64,000 bases of DNA, from contig NZ_SOCP01000014.1 in NCBI RefSeq assembly GCF_004364325.1, forward strand, positions 124,001 through 188,000, in the 5' to 3' direction. How positions within the stretch are numbered: position 1 is the first letter of the stretch; every line of letters starts with the position of its first letter. A program made the position numbers and the translations under genes. Positions 45,323-53,385 of this stretch are shown here, piece after piece. The stretch is from Actinophytocola oryzae (GTDB lineage Bacteria > Actinomycetota > Actinomycetes > Mycobacteriales > Pseudonocardiaceae). The notes below the pieces were generated by a model. That model was not told the DNA's origin, searched no databases, and was given only the letters and a program-made list of their open reading frames with translations.

Positions 45323-46636
45323 CTACACTCGGTTCGTCGTGCTGGGCTCTGGTCGGTGTTCACCGCTGTTTGTCGGGGTCTTGCTTTCGAGGTTTCGGAT
45401 GGCGGGTACCAGTAGCAGGAGTACGCACGCTACGACTCCGGCGCCCGTCGCGATGAACAGCATGGGTGTGACGCCGAGTACGAGCGAGGCAGGACCGGAC
45501 ACGGCCTGGCCGACGGGTTTCATGACCATCGAACCCGCCGCGTCGAAGGCGTGTACCCGGCCCAGCACCTCCAGTGGGACGTGTGTCTGGACGCTGGTGT
45601 GGAACATGACGCCCCAGAAGGCCATGCCCGCGCCGCCGGCGAGGCAGAACACGGCAAGGATTGCGGCCGGTTCCCCAAGCCCTGTGCCGAGAGGCAGCAG
45701 CAGGAACATGGCGAGGCCGAAGGCGCCCGTGCGCAACGGATGCCCTGGCCGGAACCGGATCGCGACGAACCCACCGAGGACGTTGCCGACGCCGAACGCG
45801 GAGATGATCAGCCCGAAGACCGCGTCTCCGTGCCGAAGCGCGATCGTGCTGTATGCGACGGTCAGGGTCGGGCCCGCGGCGCTCACCTGCCAGAACATGA
45901 ACACGACGATGACGGCCCACAGCCACGTGCGGGAGCGGAACTCCCGCCAGCCCGTGACCAGGTCATCGTGGAACGAGGTCCTGGCGCCGCGCGCCACCGT
46001 GGGGTTCGTGCGGATGAGGTAGAGGCAGACACTGCTGACCGCGTAGGTGACGGCGTCGACGACCATGATCGCCGCCGGCGACAGGAACACCAGCAGCAGG
46101 CCGGCCATCGACGGTCCGATGACGACGGTCGCGGACTCGGCGACGCGCAGCACCGCGTTGGCACGCTGAACGTCCTTCGCCAGTCGGGGGATCATGCTGG
46201 CCACGCCGGGCTGGAACGTCGCACCACCGGCCCCGAGCAGGGCGAGCAGGACCAGCATCTGCCACAGCCGCGGTTCGCCGATCATGAGCAGCACGGCGAG
46301 CACCGCCTGGAACACCAGCCGCGCCGCGTCCGAGATGATCATCAACCTACGTGCGCCGAAGCGGTCGGACAGTACGCCGCCGAAGATCAACAGAACCGCG
46401 AACGGCGCGATGTGTGCGGCCAGGGCATAGCCGACGCCGCTCGTGCCGTATCGCGTGTTGACCAGGGCGACGGTGATCGCGATCGGGAGCATCTGGTCGC
46501 CGAGCTGCGACGTGGTGCGTGCGATGAAGAACCGGCGGAAGTCCGGGTTCCACAGTCGCGCGTCGACTACCCCGCCGACGGGAGGAGGTTCACGCAACGC
46601 CGGGACCGGGCCCTTCAGTCGACGAGCGTTCGGCAC
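45323..46636 (-). CDS. MFS transporter (MFS_3-like)
   Basis: The 437-aa protein is a major facilitator of the enterobactin-exporter/MFS_3 type. DFRRFFIARTTSQLGDQMLP is the typical start of helix 1, GGVLSDRFGARRLMIISDAA is the A-like loop between helices 2 and 3, and VLGRVHAFDAAGSMVMKPVG is the matching C-half motif. It stands alone on the minus strand and has no ECF promoter of the GGGAAC type. The substrate is unknown. Confidence 0.85.
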   Translation of the reverse strand: MPNARRLKGPVPALREPPPVGGVVDARLWNPDFRRFFIARTTSQLGDQMLPIAITVALVNTRYGTSGVGYALAAHIAPFAVLLIFGGVLSDRFGARRLMIISDAARLVFQAVLAVLLMIGEPRLWQMLVLLALLGAGGATFQPGVASMIPRLAKDVQRANAVLRVAESATVVIGPSMAGLLLVFLSPAAIMVVDAVTYAVSSVCLYLIRTNPTVARGARTSFHDDLVTGWREFRSRTWLWAVIVVFMFWQVSAAGPTLTVAYSTIALRHGDAVFGLIISAFGVGNVLGGFVAIRFRPGHPLRTGAFGLAMFLLLPLGTGLGEPAAILAVFCLAGGAGMAFWGVMFHTSVQTHVPLEVLGRVHAFDAAGSMVMKPVGQAVSGPASLVLGVTPMLFIATGAGVVACVLLLLVPAIRNLESKTPTNSGEHRPEPSTTNRV

Positions 46637-46936
46637 CCGGACGCTCTTCGTGTCACTGCGCAGCGCCTACCGTACGGACCGTACTTGCCCGTGGCTACTA
46701 GATTATGGCCTGACGCCCGCGCCGGACCGCCTACGGGCACTGGAAATGGCATGCCCACGATCGGGGTTCTACGACCACTGCCGCGGTTCAGCGGAAGTCG
46801 GAGCCGTCCGGACAGTTGTGCGAACGCGCGCCATCATGGCCGTGGTGTCGATCGTGATCGCTGGTCGTCGGCATGCTGCCGGCAGAGCCATGGCGGTGAC
46901 GGTGTTCGCTGGCGGCGGCTCGGCGACGGTGGTGGT
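46637..46936. other. Intergenic stretch, no gene seen
   Basis: These 300 bases lie between the start of the MFS gene and the stop of the sigma factor gene. I see no gene, repeat or clear promoter motif in them. Confidence 0.4.
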
Positions 46937-47548
46937 TCAGCCGATGCCCTCGCGGCGGGTGCCTTCCGCGGCGAGCAGGTCCTCGCGGGCTCTGGCTACG
47001 CGGGACCGGATGGTGCCGATCGGCGCCTGGCAGATCTCGGCGACCTCGGCGTAGGAGAAGCCCAGCATCTGGGTCAGTACCAGCGCCTCCCTTCGCGCCG
47101 GTTCGAGACCTCGCAGCAGCAGGTTCAGCTCGACCAGGTCCTCGAAACCTGCGGCCACGCCGTGGTTCGCGGCCTGTTGCCAGTCGGCGGCGTCGGTCAG
47201 CTCCACCGAGCGGGTGGTGCGGGGGCGGGTGGTGACCGTGCGGATGTGGTCGACGACGGCGCGGCGGGCGATCGAGATCAGCCAGGTGCGCGCGGAGGAG
47301 CGTCCGGCAAACCTGGGCAGGCTCGGCAGTGCGCGTAGGTACGTTTCCTGGGTCAGGTCGTCGGCCAGGTCGATCCCGGCCAGGTGTGCGACCAGCCGCC
47401 AGACGTCACGCTGGGTGGCACGGACGAACCGTTCCAGGGCGGATCGGTCACCCCGTCCGGCCGACAGGGCGAGCTCGGTCAGCTCGTCGCCGTCGCGGGG
47501 AGTCGGAGTCACGGAGCCGGAGCGTAACGGATCTCGACTCGTCGGCAA
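46937..47548 (-). CDS. ECF sigma factor, copy 1
   Basis: The 203-aa protein is an ECF sigma factor with regions 2 and 4 only: FVRATQRDVWRLVAHLAGID with LADDLTQETYLRALPSLPRF, then EPARREALVLTQMLGFSYAE with IGTIRSRVARAREDL. It is closely related to copy 2 at 51462-52040 (FVRATQRDVWRL and DLADDLTQETYLRA are shared). It is divergent from the decayed anti-sigma gene at 47581. Its own promoter was not identified. With copy 2 it is the candidate reader of the GGGAAC-N17-CGAC promoters. Confidence 0.9.
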   Translation of the reverse strand: MPTSRDPLRSGSVTPTPRDGDELTELALSAGRGDRSALERFVRATQRDVWRLVAHLAGIDLADDLTQETYLRALPSLPRFAGRSSARTWLISIARRAVVDHIRTVTTRPRTTRSVELTDAADWQQAANHGVAAGFEDLVELNLLLRGLEPARREALVLTQMLGFSYAEVAEICQAPIGTIRSRVARAREDLLAAEGTRREGIG

Positions 47549-47577
47549 CTAATCCGTCCTTCTCTGCGACTGTTCGG
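47544..47577 (+). promoter_or_regulatory. ECF promoter, decayed anti-sigma gene
   Basis: GGCAAC (47544-47549), 17 bases, then CGACTGTTCGG (47567-47577). The GTG start at 47581 lies ten bases after CGAC, the same spacing as at 52107 and 52953, which indicates a leaderless transcript. The -35 differs at one base from the other six sites. Confidence 0.65.
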
Positions 47578-47580
47578 ACC

Positions 47581-48167
47581 GTGGACTGCTCTCTCTGTCG
47601 GGAGGCGCTGTCGGCCAGGGTCGACGGTGCGGCCGTACCCGTACGTACCGTGATGGTCGACGAGCACGTCCGGTCGTGTGCGGGCCGCCGGACGTGGCAC
47701 GACGACGTGGTTGCCTTCTCCAGATCCCTGCGGGTTCGGGCCGCGGTCGCGCAGCTCGCCCTCGGGCAGCTCTTCGGTGTGGGCGAGCACCTACACGGCA
47801 CCCCTCCGGTGGCGAGCCATCTGTTCAACGAGGGCACCGCGTGGAACCTGGCGCTGGGTATCGGGTTGTTCTGGCCGCGTTCCGGCCTCGCACTGCGTCC
47901 GGGCTGATCCCGGTGCTCACCGCGTTCCTGGCGCTGCTCCTGGCCTACTCGACCCACAACCTGATCACCGGTACCGCACCCGTGCCTCGCGTCCTGGGTC
48001 TGGTCCTGGTCCACCGGTCGGCAGGTGGGGCGCGCCCCGGACACGCCCTCGACTTAAGGAGCGGCGACGAGGTGGGCACGACCGCGGCCACCGAGGCGGC
48101 CCGGGACCGTGGCGGGAACGCCGCGCGGCCACCCCTGCGCCCGGTCGGCCACCACCGCGCAGCCTGA
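47581..48167 (+). pseudogene. Zinc-finger anti-sigma factor, degenerate copy
   Basis: This is a decayed relative of the gene at 52121. DCSLCREALSARVDGAA matches DCMTCREALSARLDGEA, but the zinc-binding HxxxCxxC has become DEHVRSCAGRR, losing the last Cys. Some 35 residues between the finger and the first helix are missing. A base is lost near 47872, so VASHLFNEGTAWNLALGIG continues only in another frame as AAFRPRTASGLIPVLTAFLA. The end is also altered. It should no longer hold a sigma factor. Confidence 0.85.
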
Positions 48168-48173
48168 CCCGCG

Positions 48174-48377
48174 TCACACCGCCGCGGGGGTGCGGACGCG
48201 ACGCAGGCACAGCAGCGCGGTCACCACCGCGAGCGCGATCAGCAAGCCGATCGCGGCCGAGTATGCCCGTACGTGCCCGTCGAGTCCGGTGGGCGCGTCC
48301 GGCGCACCGGGGGTGCCGCCGAGCACGAGCCGGTACCAGCTGCCGACGGCGGCGAAGCCGAGTGCGAGGCCGAACTG
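48174..48377 (-). pseudogene. MFS transporter C-terminal remnant
   Basis: The minus-strand frame reads FGLALGFAAVGSWYRLVLGG, GLDGHVRAYSAAIGLLIALA and VVTALLCLRRVRTP before a stop at 48174, the last two helices of an EmrB/DHA2-type transporter. Its 5' part is cut off exactly where the ECF promoter of the next operon begins (48378). Confidence 0.65.
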
Positions 48378-48411
48378 GGGAACTATTGCCGACCGCTGTC
48401 CGACTGTTGGG
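48378..48411 (+). promoter_or_regulatory. ECF promoter, second FecBCD operon
   Basis: GGGAAC (48378-48383), 17 bases, then CGACTGTTGGG (48401-48411). The ATG at 48414 lies nine bases after CGAC, so the message should be leaderless or nearly so. The extended -10 matches CGACTATTGGG at 52953. Confidence 0.8.
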
Positions 48412-48413
48412 CC

Positions 48414-49511
48414 ATGTCGTCATCACCCCGCGCCCGGGCCGGGCGCGTCGCCACGGCCACGTTGGTGTCAATGCTGGCCGTGGGCTGCTCCGCGCAGAAA
48501 TCCCCCGCCGACGCCGACGGCGAGCCGACCGCGCCACCCACGTCGGCCACGGCACAGGCCACGAAGTACCCGCTGACCATCGACAACTGCGGCCGCGAGG
48601 TCACGTTCGACAAGGCACCGAGCCGGGTCGTGCTGCTCAACGGCACCTCCGTCGCGGAGGTCGAGAGCTTCGTCACCCTGGGCATCCAGGACCGGATCCT
48701 CGCCAACAGCCAGTCCTACGGCGTCTCGGACGAGCCGGGAATGGTCGAGAAGGTGGCGGCCGTACCGACGAACGGGTTGTCGCTCAACGAGAACTTCGAG
48801 GTCCCGCGCGAGCAGGTGCTGGCGCTGAAGCCGGATCTCGTGATCTCCACGTGGGCAGGCGGGTTCGACGAGAAGATCGGCTCGATCAGTCGCGACCAGC
48901 TCGACCAGGCCGGCATCGACAGCTTCGTCACCCCGGTCAACTGCGCGTACGGCGCCCCCGACGCACGCCAGGAGGACCAGGAGAAGTACGACCACCAGTC
49001 CGTCGAGTCCTCCTTCGACCTCCTGCTCGCACTCGGCGAGATCTTCGACGTACAAAAGAAGGCCGCGGACTATGTCAACGAGGCCCGCACGACGCTGGCC
49101 GACATCTCCTCGGAGGTGAAGGGCGCGGAACCCAAGAGCGTGCTGGTCGCCTACCCGGGCATGGCGATGATGAACAACAACGGGCTGCCCGCGGTGTTCG
49201 GCGGAGGCATCTACGACGACATCATCGACCGCGCAGGCGGCGTGAACGCCTTCGCAGGCAAGGACACCACCGAACTCGCGGAGATCAACGCCGAAGCACT
49301 CGCCTCCGCCAAGGTCGACGTGCTGGTGATCGGGCTCTTCCAACCGAACGAGGACGGCAAGCTGCTCGCGGAGGACCTGTTCCGGAAGTTCCCGGGCTGG
49401 GCGGCCTCGAAGACCAAGACGTACACCACTGTGTCCGACGGGTTCTACCTCGGGCCGTTCAACACCGTCGCGGTGCGGAAGATCGCGGATGCCGCGCACG
49501 CGAAGTCGTGA
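48414..49511 (+). CDS. Substrate-binding lipoprotein, second FecBCD importer
   Basis: The 365-aa protein has a lipobox, MLAVGC, with Cys25. Its mature part opens YPLTIDNCGREVTFDKAPSR, like the metallophore-linked lipoprotein at 17602. The two differ downstream, so they may bind related but distinct ligands. ATG 48414 sits directly behind the ECF promoter. It is the first gene of a three-gene importer operon enclosed by two sigma/anti-sigma modules. A metal complex is the likely cargo. Confidence 0.9.
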   Translation: MSSSPRARAGRVATATLVSMLAVGCSAQKSPADADGEPTAPPTSATAQATKYPLTIDNCGREVTFDKAPSRVVLLNGTSVAEVESFVTLGIQDRILANSQSYGVSDEPGMVEKVAAVPTNGLSLNENFEVPREQVLALKPDLVISTWAGGFDEKIGSISRDQLDQAGIDSFVTPVNCAYGAPDARQEDQEKYDHQSVESSFDLLLALGEIFDVQKKAADYVNEARTTLADISSEVKGAEPKSVLVAYPGMAMMNNNGLPAVFGGGIYDDIIDRAGGVNAFAGKDTTELAEINAEALASAKVDVLVIGLFQPNEDGKLLAEDLFRKFPGWAASKTKTYTTVSDGFYLGPFNTVAVRKIADAAHAKS

Positions 49512-49515
49512 CCGC

Positions 49516-50559
49516 GTGGAGCGCAGCCCGCACCTGGTCTCCGGCGGCTCGTACGCGTTCCTGGTCGCCGGGCTCGGTGTGGCGCTCGTCGCCGCCACCG
49601 CGTTCGCGATCGGCGTCGGCACCGTCGCCGTGCCGGTGGACCAGGTGCTCGCGGTGATCTCCGGGCACCTGTCCGGTGACACCGGCGGGCTCGACCCGTT
49701 GGTCGACCAGATCGTGTGGGACTTCCGCACGCCCCGGGTCCTGCTCGCGGCGGTCGCGGGTGCCGGGTTGAGCCTCGCGGGCCTGTGCCTGCAGACCCTG
49801 GTTCGCAACCCGCTCGCCGACCCGTACGTGTTCGGCGTGTCCGCGGGTGCGTCGCTCGGCGCGGTGATCGCGTTGACCGCGGGTGCCGGTGCCGTGGCGG
49901 CGGTCGGTGTCGCCGGGTCGGCGTTCGTCGGCTCGCTGCTGAGCCTGCTGCTGGTGTTCGCCATGGCCCAGCGCGGCGGGCGGTTGCTCGGCTCCAGCCT
50001 CGTGCTCGCGGGGGTGGCCCTCGCCTACCTCGGCAACGCGTTGACCGGGTACATCCAGCTGCAGGCCGATCCGTCCGAGCTGCGGGGCGTGATGTTCTGG
50101 CTGCTCGGCTCGGTCGCGGGCGCGTCGTGGTCGTCGCTGACCGTGCCGTTCGCGGCCACCGCGGTCACGGCGGCCGTCCTGGCGACCCGACTCCGGCCGA
50201 TGAACGCACTCGCCACCGGCGACGACACGGCGGCCGGCCTCGGGGTGGACGTGAACCGACTGCGGGTCCTGCTGCTGGTGGCGTCGTCGCTGCTGACCGC
50301 CGCGGTGGTCAGCTCCGCGGGTGGTATCGGGTTCGTCGGCCTGATCGTGCCGCACGCCGTGCGGCTGGTGGTCGGGCCGGACCACCGCAGGGTGCTACCG
50401 GTGTCCCTGCTGTCCGGGGCGGTGTTCCTGGTGCTGGTCGACCTGGTCACCCGCACCGTCGAACGGCCGAACGAGATGCCGGTCGGCATCGTGACCGCCG
50501 TCCTCGGCGCGCCGTTCTTCCTGGTCCTGCTGCGGGGGCGAAAGCGGGTGCCGAGGTGA
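49516..50559 (+). CDS. FecCD-type permease, second importer
   Basis: The 347-aa protein from GTG 49516 has about ten helices with PLVDQIVWDFRTPRVLLAAV, LCLQTLVRNPLADPYVFGVS and IGFVGLIVPHAVRLVVGPDH. It starts five bases after the binding-protein stop and overlaps the ATPase gene by GTGA. It is related to the permease at 16529 and to the truncated one at 14230. Confidence 0.92.
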   Translation: MERSPHLVSGGSYAFLVAGLGVALVAATAFAIGVGTVAVPVDQVLAVISGHLSGDTGGLDPLVDQIVWDFRTPRVLLAAVAGAGLSLAGLCLQTLVRNPLADPYVFGVSAGASLGAVIALTAGAGAVAAVGVAGSAFVGSLLSLLLVFAMAQRGGRLLGSSLVLAGVALAYLGNALTGYIQLQADPSELRGVMFWLLGSVAGASWSSLTVPFAATAVTAAVLATRLRPMNALATGDDTAAGLGVDVNRLRVLLLVASSLLTAAVVSSAGGIGFVGLIVPHAVRLVVGPDHRRVLPVSLLSGAVFLVLVDLVTRTVERPNEMPVGIVTAVLGAPFFLVLLRGRKRVPR

Positions 50560-51377
50560 GCGAACAGACGATGATGAGGGTCGACGTCCGCGGCGTGTCG
50601 GTGACCATCGACGACAACGACATCCTCGGTGACGCGCACCTGTCGGTCGAACCCGGCAGCGTCACCGGGCTCGTCGGCCCGAACGGGTCGGGCAAGAGCA
50701 CGTTGCTGCGCTGTGTGTACCGCGCGCTGCGTCCGGTGGCCGGCACCGTCCACATCGGAGCGGAGGACGTGTGGCGCGGCACCGCCCGACAGGCCGGCCG
50801 CCGCACCGCGGTGGTGACCCAGGACCACGACCTGGACAACGACTTCTCCGTGCTGGAGACCGTCGCGATGGGCCGCCTGCCGCACAAGGGACTCCTCGAA
50901 CGCGACACCGGGACCGATCGCGAGATCATCCACACCGCACTGTCCAGAGTGGACATGAACTGGGCCGCGAACCGGGTGTTCGCCCGGCTCTCCGGCGGCG
51001 AGCGGCAGCGGGTCCTCGTCGCGAGAGCCCTCGCCCAGCAGTCTCCCGTGCTGCTGCTGGACGAGCCGACCAACCACCTCGACGTCGGCGCACAGCTCGA
51101 TCTGCTCGACCTCGTCCGCGAGCTCGAGCTCACCACCATCGCCGCACTGCACGACCTCGACCACGCCACCGCCTACTGCGACAGGCTCGTGCTCCTCCAC
51201 AACGGCCGGGTCCTCACCACCGGTACTCCGGAGCAGGTCCTGACCGCCGACCGGGTCGCGGACGTGTTCGGCGTGCGCAGCGCCATCGTCACCCACCCGC
51301 TCACCGGCCGCCCGCACTTCGTCACCGCACCGGCCAACGACCCGCTGTCACGCGGAGTCGATCAGCAGCAGCCCTGA
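50556..51377 (+). CDS. FecE-type ATPase, second importer
   Basis: The 273-aa protein from GTG 50556 has Walker A GPNGSGKST, signature LSGGERQR, Walker B VLLLDEPTNHLD and switch region ALHDLDH. It completes the importer begun at 48414 and resembles the ATPase at 15687. The gene ends 84 bases before the stop of the convergent sigma factor gene. Confidence 0.92.
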   Translation: MSEQTMMRVDVRGVSVTIDDNDILGDAHLSVEPGSVTGLVGPNGSGKSTLLRCVYRALRPVAGTVHIGAEDVWRGTARQAGRRTAVVTQDHDLDNDFSVLETVAMGRLPHKGLLERDTGTDREIIHTALSRVDMNWAANRVFARLSGGERQRVLVARALAQQSPVLLLDEPTNHLDVGAQLDLLDLVRELELTTIAALHDLDHATAYCDRLVLLHNGRVLTTGTPEQVLTADRVADVFGVRSAIVTHPLTGRPHFVTAPANDPLSRGVDQQQP

Positions 51378-51461
51378 CACGACCCGGCTGTGGTGGACCG
51401 GGCGACGGCGGTCACGCCGGTCCGTTCGGTACTGGTCCGGCGTGACCGCGGTATGTCGGCG

Positions 51462-52040
51462 TCAGCCGGTCTCGTCGCGGCGCTGGTCGCCGTTCCGCAC
51501 GAGGTCGAGGTCGTCGCGGGCGCGGGCGACGCGAGAGCGAACGGTGCCGACCGGGCAACGGCAGACGGCCGCCGCCTCCGCATAGGACAGGCCGAGGACC
51601 TGCGTCAGCACGAGTGCCTCCCGGCGTTCCGGGTCGAGCGCATCGAGCAGGACCGTGAGCTCGACGATGTCCTCGAAGCCGGCGACGTTCCGGTGCGCGG
51701 CCGCCTGTCGCAGGTCGGCGACCTGCGTCCAGTCGGCCGAACCGGCGGTACGCGGCCGGCATCGCAGGGCCCGGAGGTGGTCGACCACGACGTGCCGGGC
51801 GATGGACAGCAGCCAGGTCCGTGCGGAGGCCCGGCCCGCGAACCGGGTGAGGCTCGGGATCGCACGGAGGTAGGTTTCCTGCGTGAGGTCGTCGGCGAGA
51901 TCGACACGGGTGAGGTGGGCCATCAGGCGCCACACGTCGCGTTGAGTGGCGCGGACGAACCTCTCCAGAGCGGCACGGTCGCCGGATCGGGCGGCGAGCG
52001 CCAATCCGGTCAACTCGTCACCATCCGTAGGAACCCGCAC
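51462..52040 (-). CDS. ECF sigma factor, copy 2
   Basis: The 192-aa protein from GTG 52040 is the paralogue of the sigma factor at 46937: FVRATQRDVWRLMAHLTRVD, DLADDLTQETYLRAIPSLTR, and region 4 DPERREALVLTQVLGLSYAE with VGTVRSRVARARDDL. It is divergent from an intact anti-sigma gene with 80 bases between starts. Its own upstream region lacks a GGGAAC-N17-CGAC site on its strand, so it is not evidently self-activating. It is the better candidate for the regulated member of the two, since its anti-sigma partner is intact. Confidence 0.9.
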   Translation of the reverse strand: MRVPTDGDELTGLALAARSGDRAALERFVRATQRDVWRLMAHLTRVDLADDLTQETYLRAIPSLTRFAGRASARTWLLSIARHVVVDHLRALRCRPRTAGSADWTQVADLRQAAAHRNVAGFEDIVELTVLLDALDPERREALVLTQVLGLSYAEAAAVCRCPVGTVRSRVARARDDLDLVRNGDQRRDETG

Positions 52041-52083
52041 AACGGAATGATAACGACAAGCCAGTGATCTGGGGAATATCCAT

Positions 52084-52116
52084 GGGAACCAATCCCGGTA
52101 TGTGAGCGACCATGAC
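52084..52116 (+). promoter_or_regulatory. ECF promoter, anti-sigma gene
   Basis: GGGAAC (52084-52089), 17 bases, then CGACCATGAC (52107-52116), the same -10 decamer as the metallophore promoter at 23261. It argues that the anti-sigma start is GTG 52121, ten bases after CGAC, and not ATG 52112, which would overlap the -10 box. This gives negative feedback by the anti-sigma factor. Confidence 0.75.
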
Positions 52117-52120
52117 TGAC

Positions 52121-52873
52121 GTGGACTGCATGACGTGCCGTGAAGCCCTGTCGGCCCGCCTCGACGGCGAGGCCGAACCGGTGCCTGCCGAGCAGACCGA
52201 CGAGCACCTGGCCTCGTGCTCGGCGTGCCGGTCCTGGCAGACGCGGGCCGGCGAGACGTCGCGGCTGCTTCGGGTCCGTCCGGCGGCCGAGGTGCCCGAC
52301 CTGAGCGCCGCCATCCTGGACCTGGCGGCGCCCCCGTCCGGCGTCCGCGGCTGGTGGGCGCGGATCGCCCTCGTCGCCGTCGCGGCGGCGCAGATCAGCC
52401 TCGCGCTGTCCCAGATGCTGGGGATCGGCGTCCCGCACGCGGTCGCACACGGCGAGGTGCCGGTGGCCGGGCACCTGTTCAACGAGAGCACCGCGTGGAA
52501 CCTGGCGCTGGGGATGGGCCTGCTGTGGGCCGCTTTCCGTTCGCGCGCCACCTCCGGGCTCATCCCGGTGCTGGGTGGGTTCGTCGTGCTCCTCGGGATC
52601 TACTCCGCCCACGACCTCGCCACCGGTGTGGCGCCCGCGTCCCGCGTGATCGGGCACGGCCTGCTGTTGCTCGGGTTCGGGCTTCTGGTCGTGATCAACC
52701 GCCGGTACAACGAGCCGACGCCCCAGCCCGGTCAGTCCCTCGACGAGGCCCGTGATGATCTGCCCCCGGAGCCCGGAACCGTCGAAGCCGGTCCGGCGGC
52801 CCAGGACAAGCCCGGCGGGAGCACGCGCCGCGAGCGGCACCTGCGCCCTGCCGGGCGGCACCGCGCGGCCTGA
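52121..52873 (+). CDS. Membrane zinc-finger anti-sigma factor
   Basis: The protein is about 250 aa from GTG 52121. An N-terminal zf-HC2/ZAS domain has DCMTCREALSARLDGEAE and the metal-binding TDEHLASCSACRSW (HxxxCxxC). A membrane part with about five helices follows (from about residue 90), with FNESTAWNLALGMGLLWAAF and SGLIPVLGGFVVLLGIYSAH. The His-containing loops between helices (GVPHAVAHGEVPVAGH) could sense a metal. The tail is charged. It probably sequesters the divergent sigma factor until a metal-related signal arrives. Confidence 0.88.
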   Translation: MDCMTCREALSARLDGEAEPVPAEQTDEHLASCSACRSWQTRAGETSRLLRVRPAAEVPDLSAAILDLAAPPSGVRGWWARIALVAVAAAQISLALSQMLGIGVPHAVAHGEVPVAGHLFNESTAWNLALGMGLLWAAFRSRATSGLIPVLGGFVVLLGIYSAHDLATGVAPASRVIGHGLLLLGFGLLVVINRRYNEPTPQPGQSLDEARDDLPPEPGTVEAGPAAQDKPGGSTRRERHLRPAGRHRAA

Positions 52874-52905
52874 CCCGCCCGCACCCGGCGACGGGGATGC
52901 GACGG

Positions 52906-52942
52906 CGTGGAAGTTCCCGACGACACCCCGGGAACTTCCACG
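52906..52942. repeat. Perfect 13-bp inverted repeat over the copper promoter
   Basis: CGTGGAAGTTCCC (52906-52918) and its exact complement GGGAACTTCCACG (52930-52942) are separated by 11 bases. The right arm contains the -35 GGGAAC of the copper ATPase operon promoter. The repeat could be an operator for a second regulator, or end the anti-sigma transcript as a hairpin. It lacks a T-run. Confidence 0.7.
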
Positions 52943-52963
52943 TGGCACGAAACGACTATTGGG
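52930..52963 (+). promoter_or_regulatory. ECF promoter, copper ATPase operon
   Basis: GGGAAC (52930-52935), 17 bases, then CGACTATTGGG (52953-52963). The first in-frame start, ATG 52967, lies ten bases after CGAC. The same -35 extension, TTCCAC, occurs at the DUF5134 promoter (55900). Confidence 0.8.
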
Positions 52964-52966
52964 GTC

Positions 52967-53134
52967 ATGTCCGTCAACGAGGCGGTCCGGCGCGCCGGAC
53001 CGCGTGGAGCCAGTACCGGTCCGGCGCATCGGCGGTGTCCGGCAGCCGGCAACAGTCGTCCGCACACGCGCGTGGGTTCCCGGCGTCCGCGACTGGTCGT
53101 CGCTCGCCCGGCTGACGTGGCGGGGCGTTCATGA
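52967..53134 (+). CDS. Small leaderless ORF ahead of copper operon
   Basis: A 55-codon frame begins at ATG 52967, ten bases after the promoter's CGAC box, and ends overlapping the next start by ATGA. The product (SVNEAVRRAGPRGASTGPAH and so on) is basic, has one Cys and no known domain. Position and coupling suggest it is translated, perhaps as a leader peptide. The composition is unremarkable, so it could also be non-coding leader. Confidence 0.4.
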   Translation: MSVNEAVRRAGPRGASTGPAHRRCPAAGNSRPHTRVGSRRPRLVVARPADVAGRS

Positions 53135-53385
53135 TCGCGGTCGTCGCGGGTGTGCTCGCGCTGGTACTCGTCGCCGGTTGCGGCGTGGTGATCGGTAGGG
53201 GTGGTGTCGGCGATCTGGTGGCGCGGTTGAACCCGATGGCCAAGCTGGCCGTGTTCGGCGTCGTGCTGGTGTTGGTGGCGGCCACGGGATGGACGCTCGG
53301 GTCGGTGGTTGGACCAGTCGGCGACCAGCCGGTCCCATCCGCGCCTTCCGGGACGGGCCACGGCGACAGCGGACATGGTGGATGA
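53131..53385 (+). CDS. Small membrane protein with His-rich tail
   Basis: The 84-aa protein has two helices ([19 protein letters not shown] and [20 protein letters not shown]) and ends [11 protein letters not shown], a short His/Gly-rich, potentially metal-binding tail. Its start overlaps the small ORF and its stop overlaps the copper ATPase start (ATGA at both). It is probably an accessory membrane peptide of the copper transporter. No family is recognised. Confidence 0.65.
   Translation: MIAVVAGVLALVLVAGCGVVIGRGGVGDLVARLNPMAKLAVFGVVLVLVAATGWTLGSVVGPVGDQPVPSAPSGTGHGDSGHGG

Noticed and set aside
52112-52120. ATG 52112 as start of the anti-sigma gene
   Set aside because: It would overlap the -10 box. 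GTG 52121 keeps the ten-base spacing seen at two related promoters.
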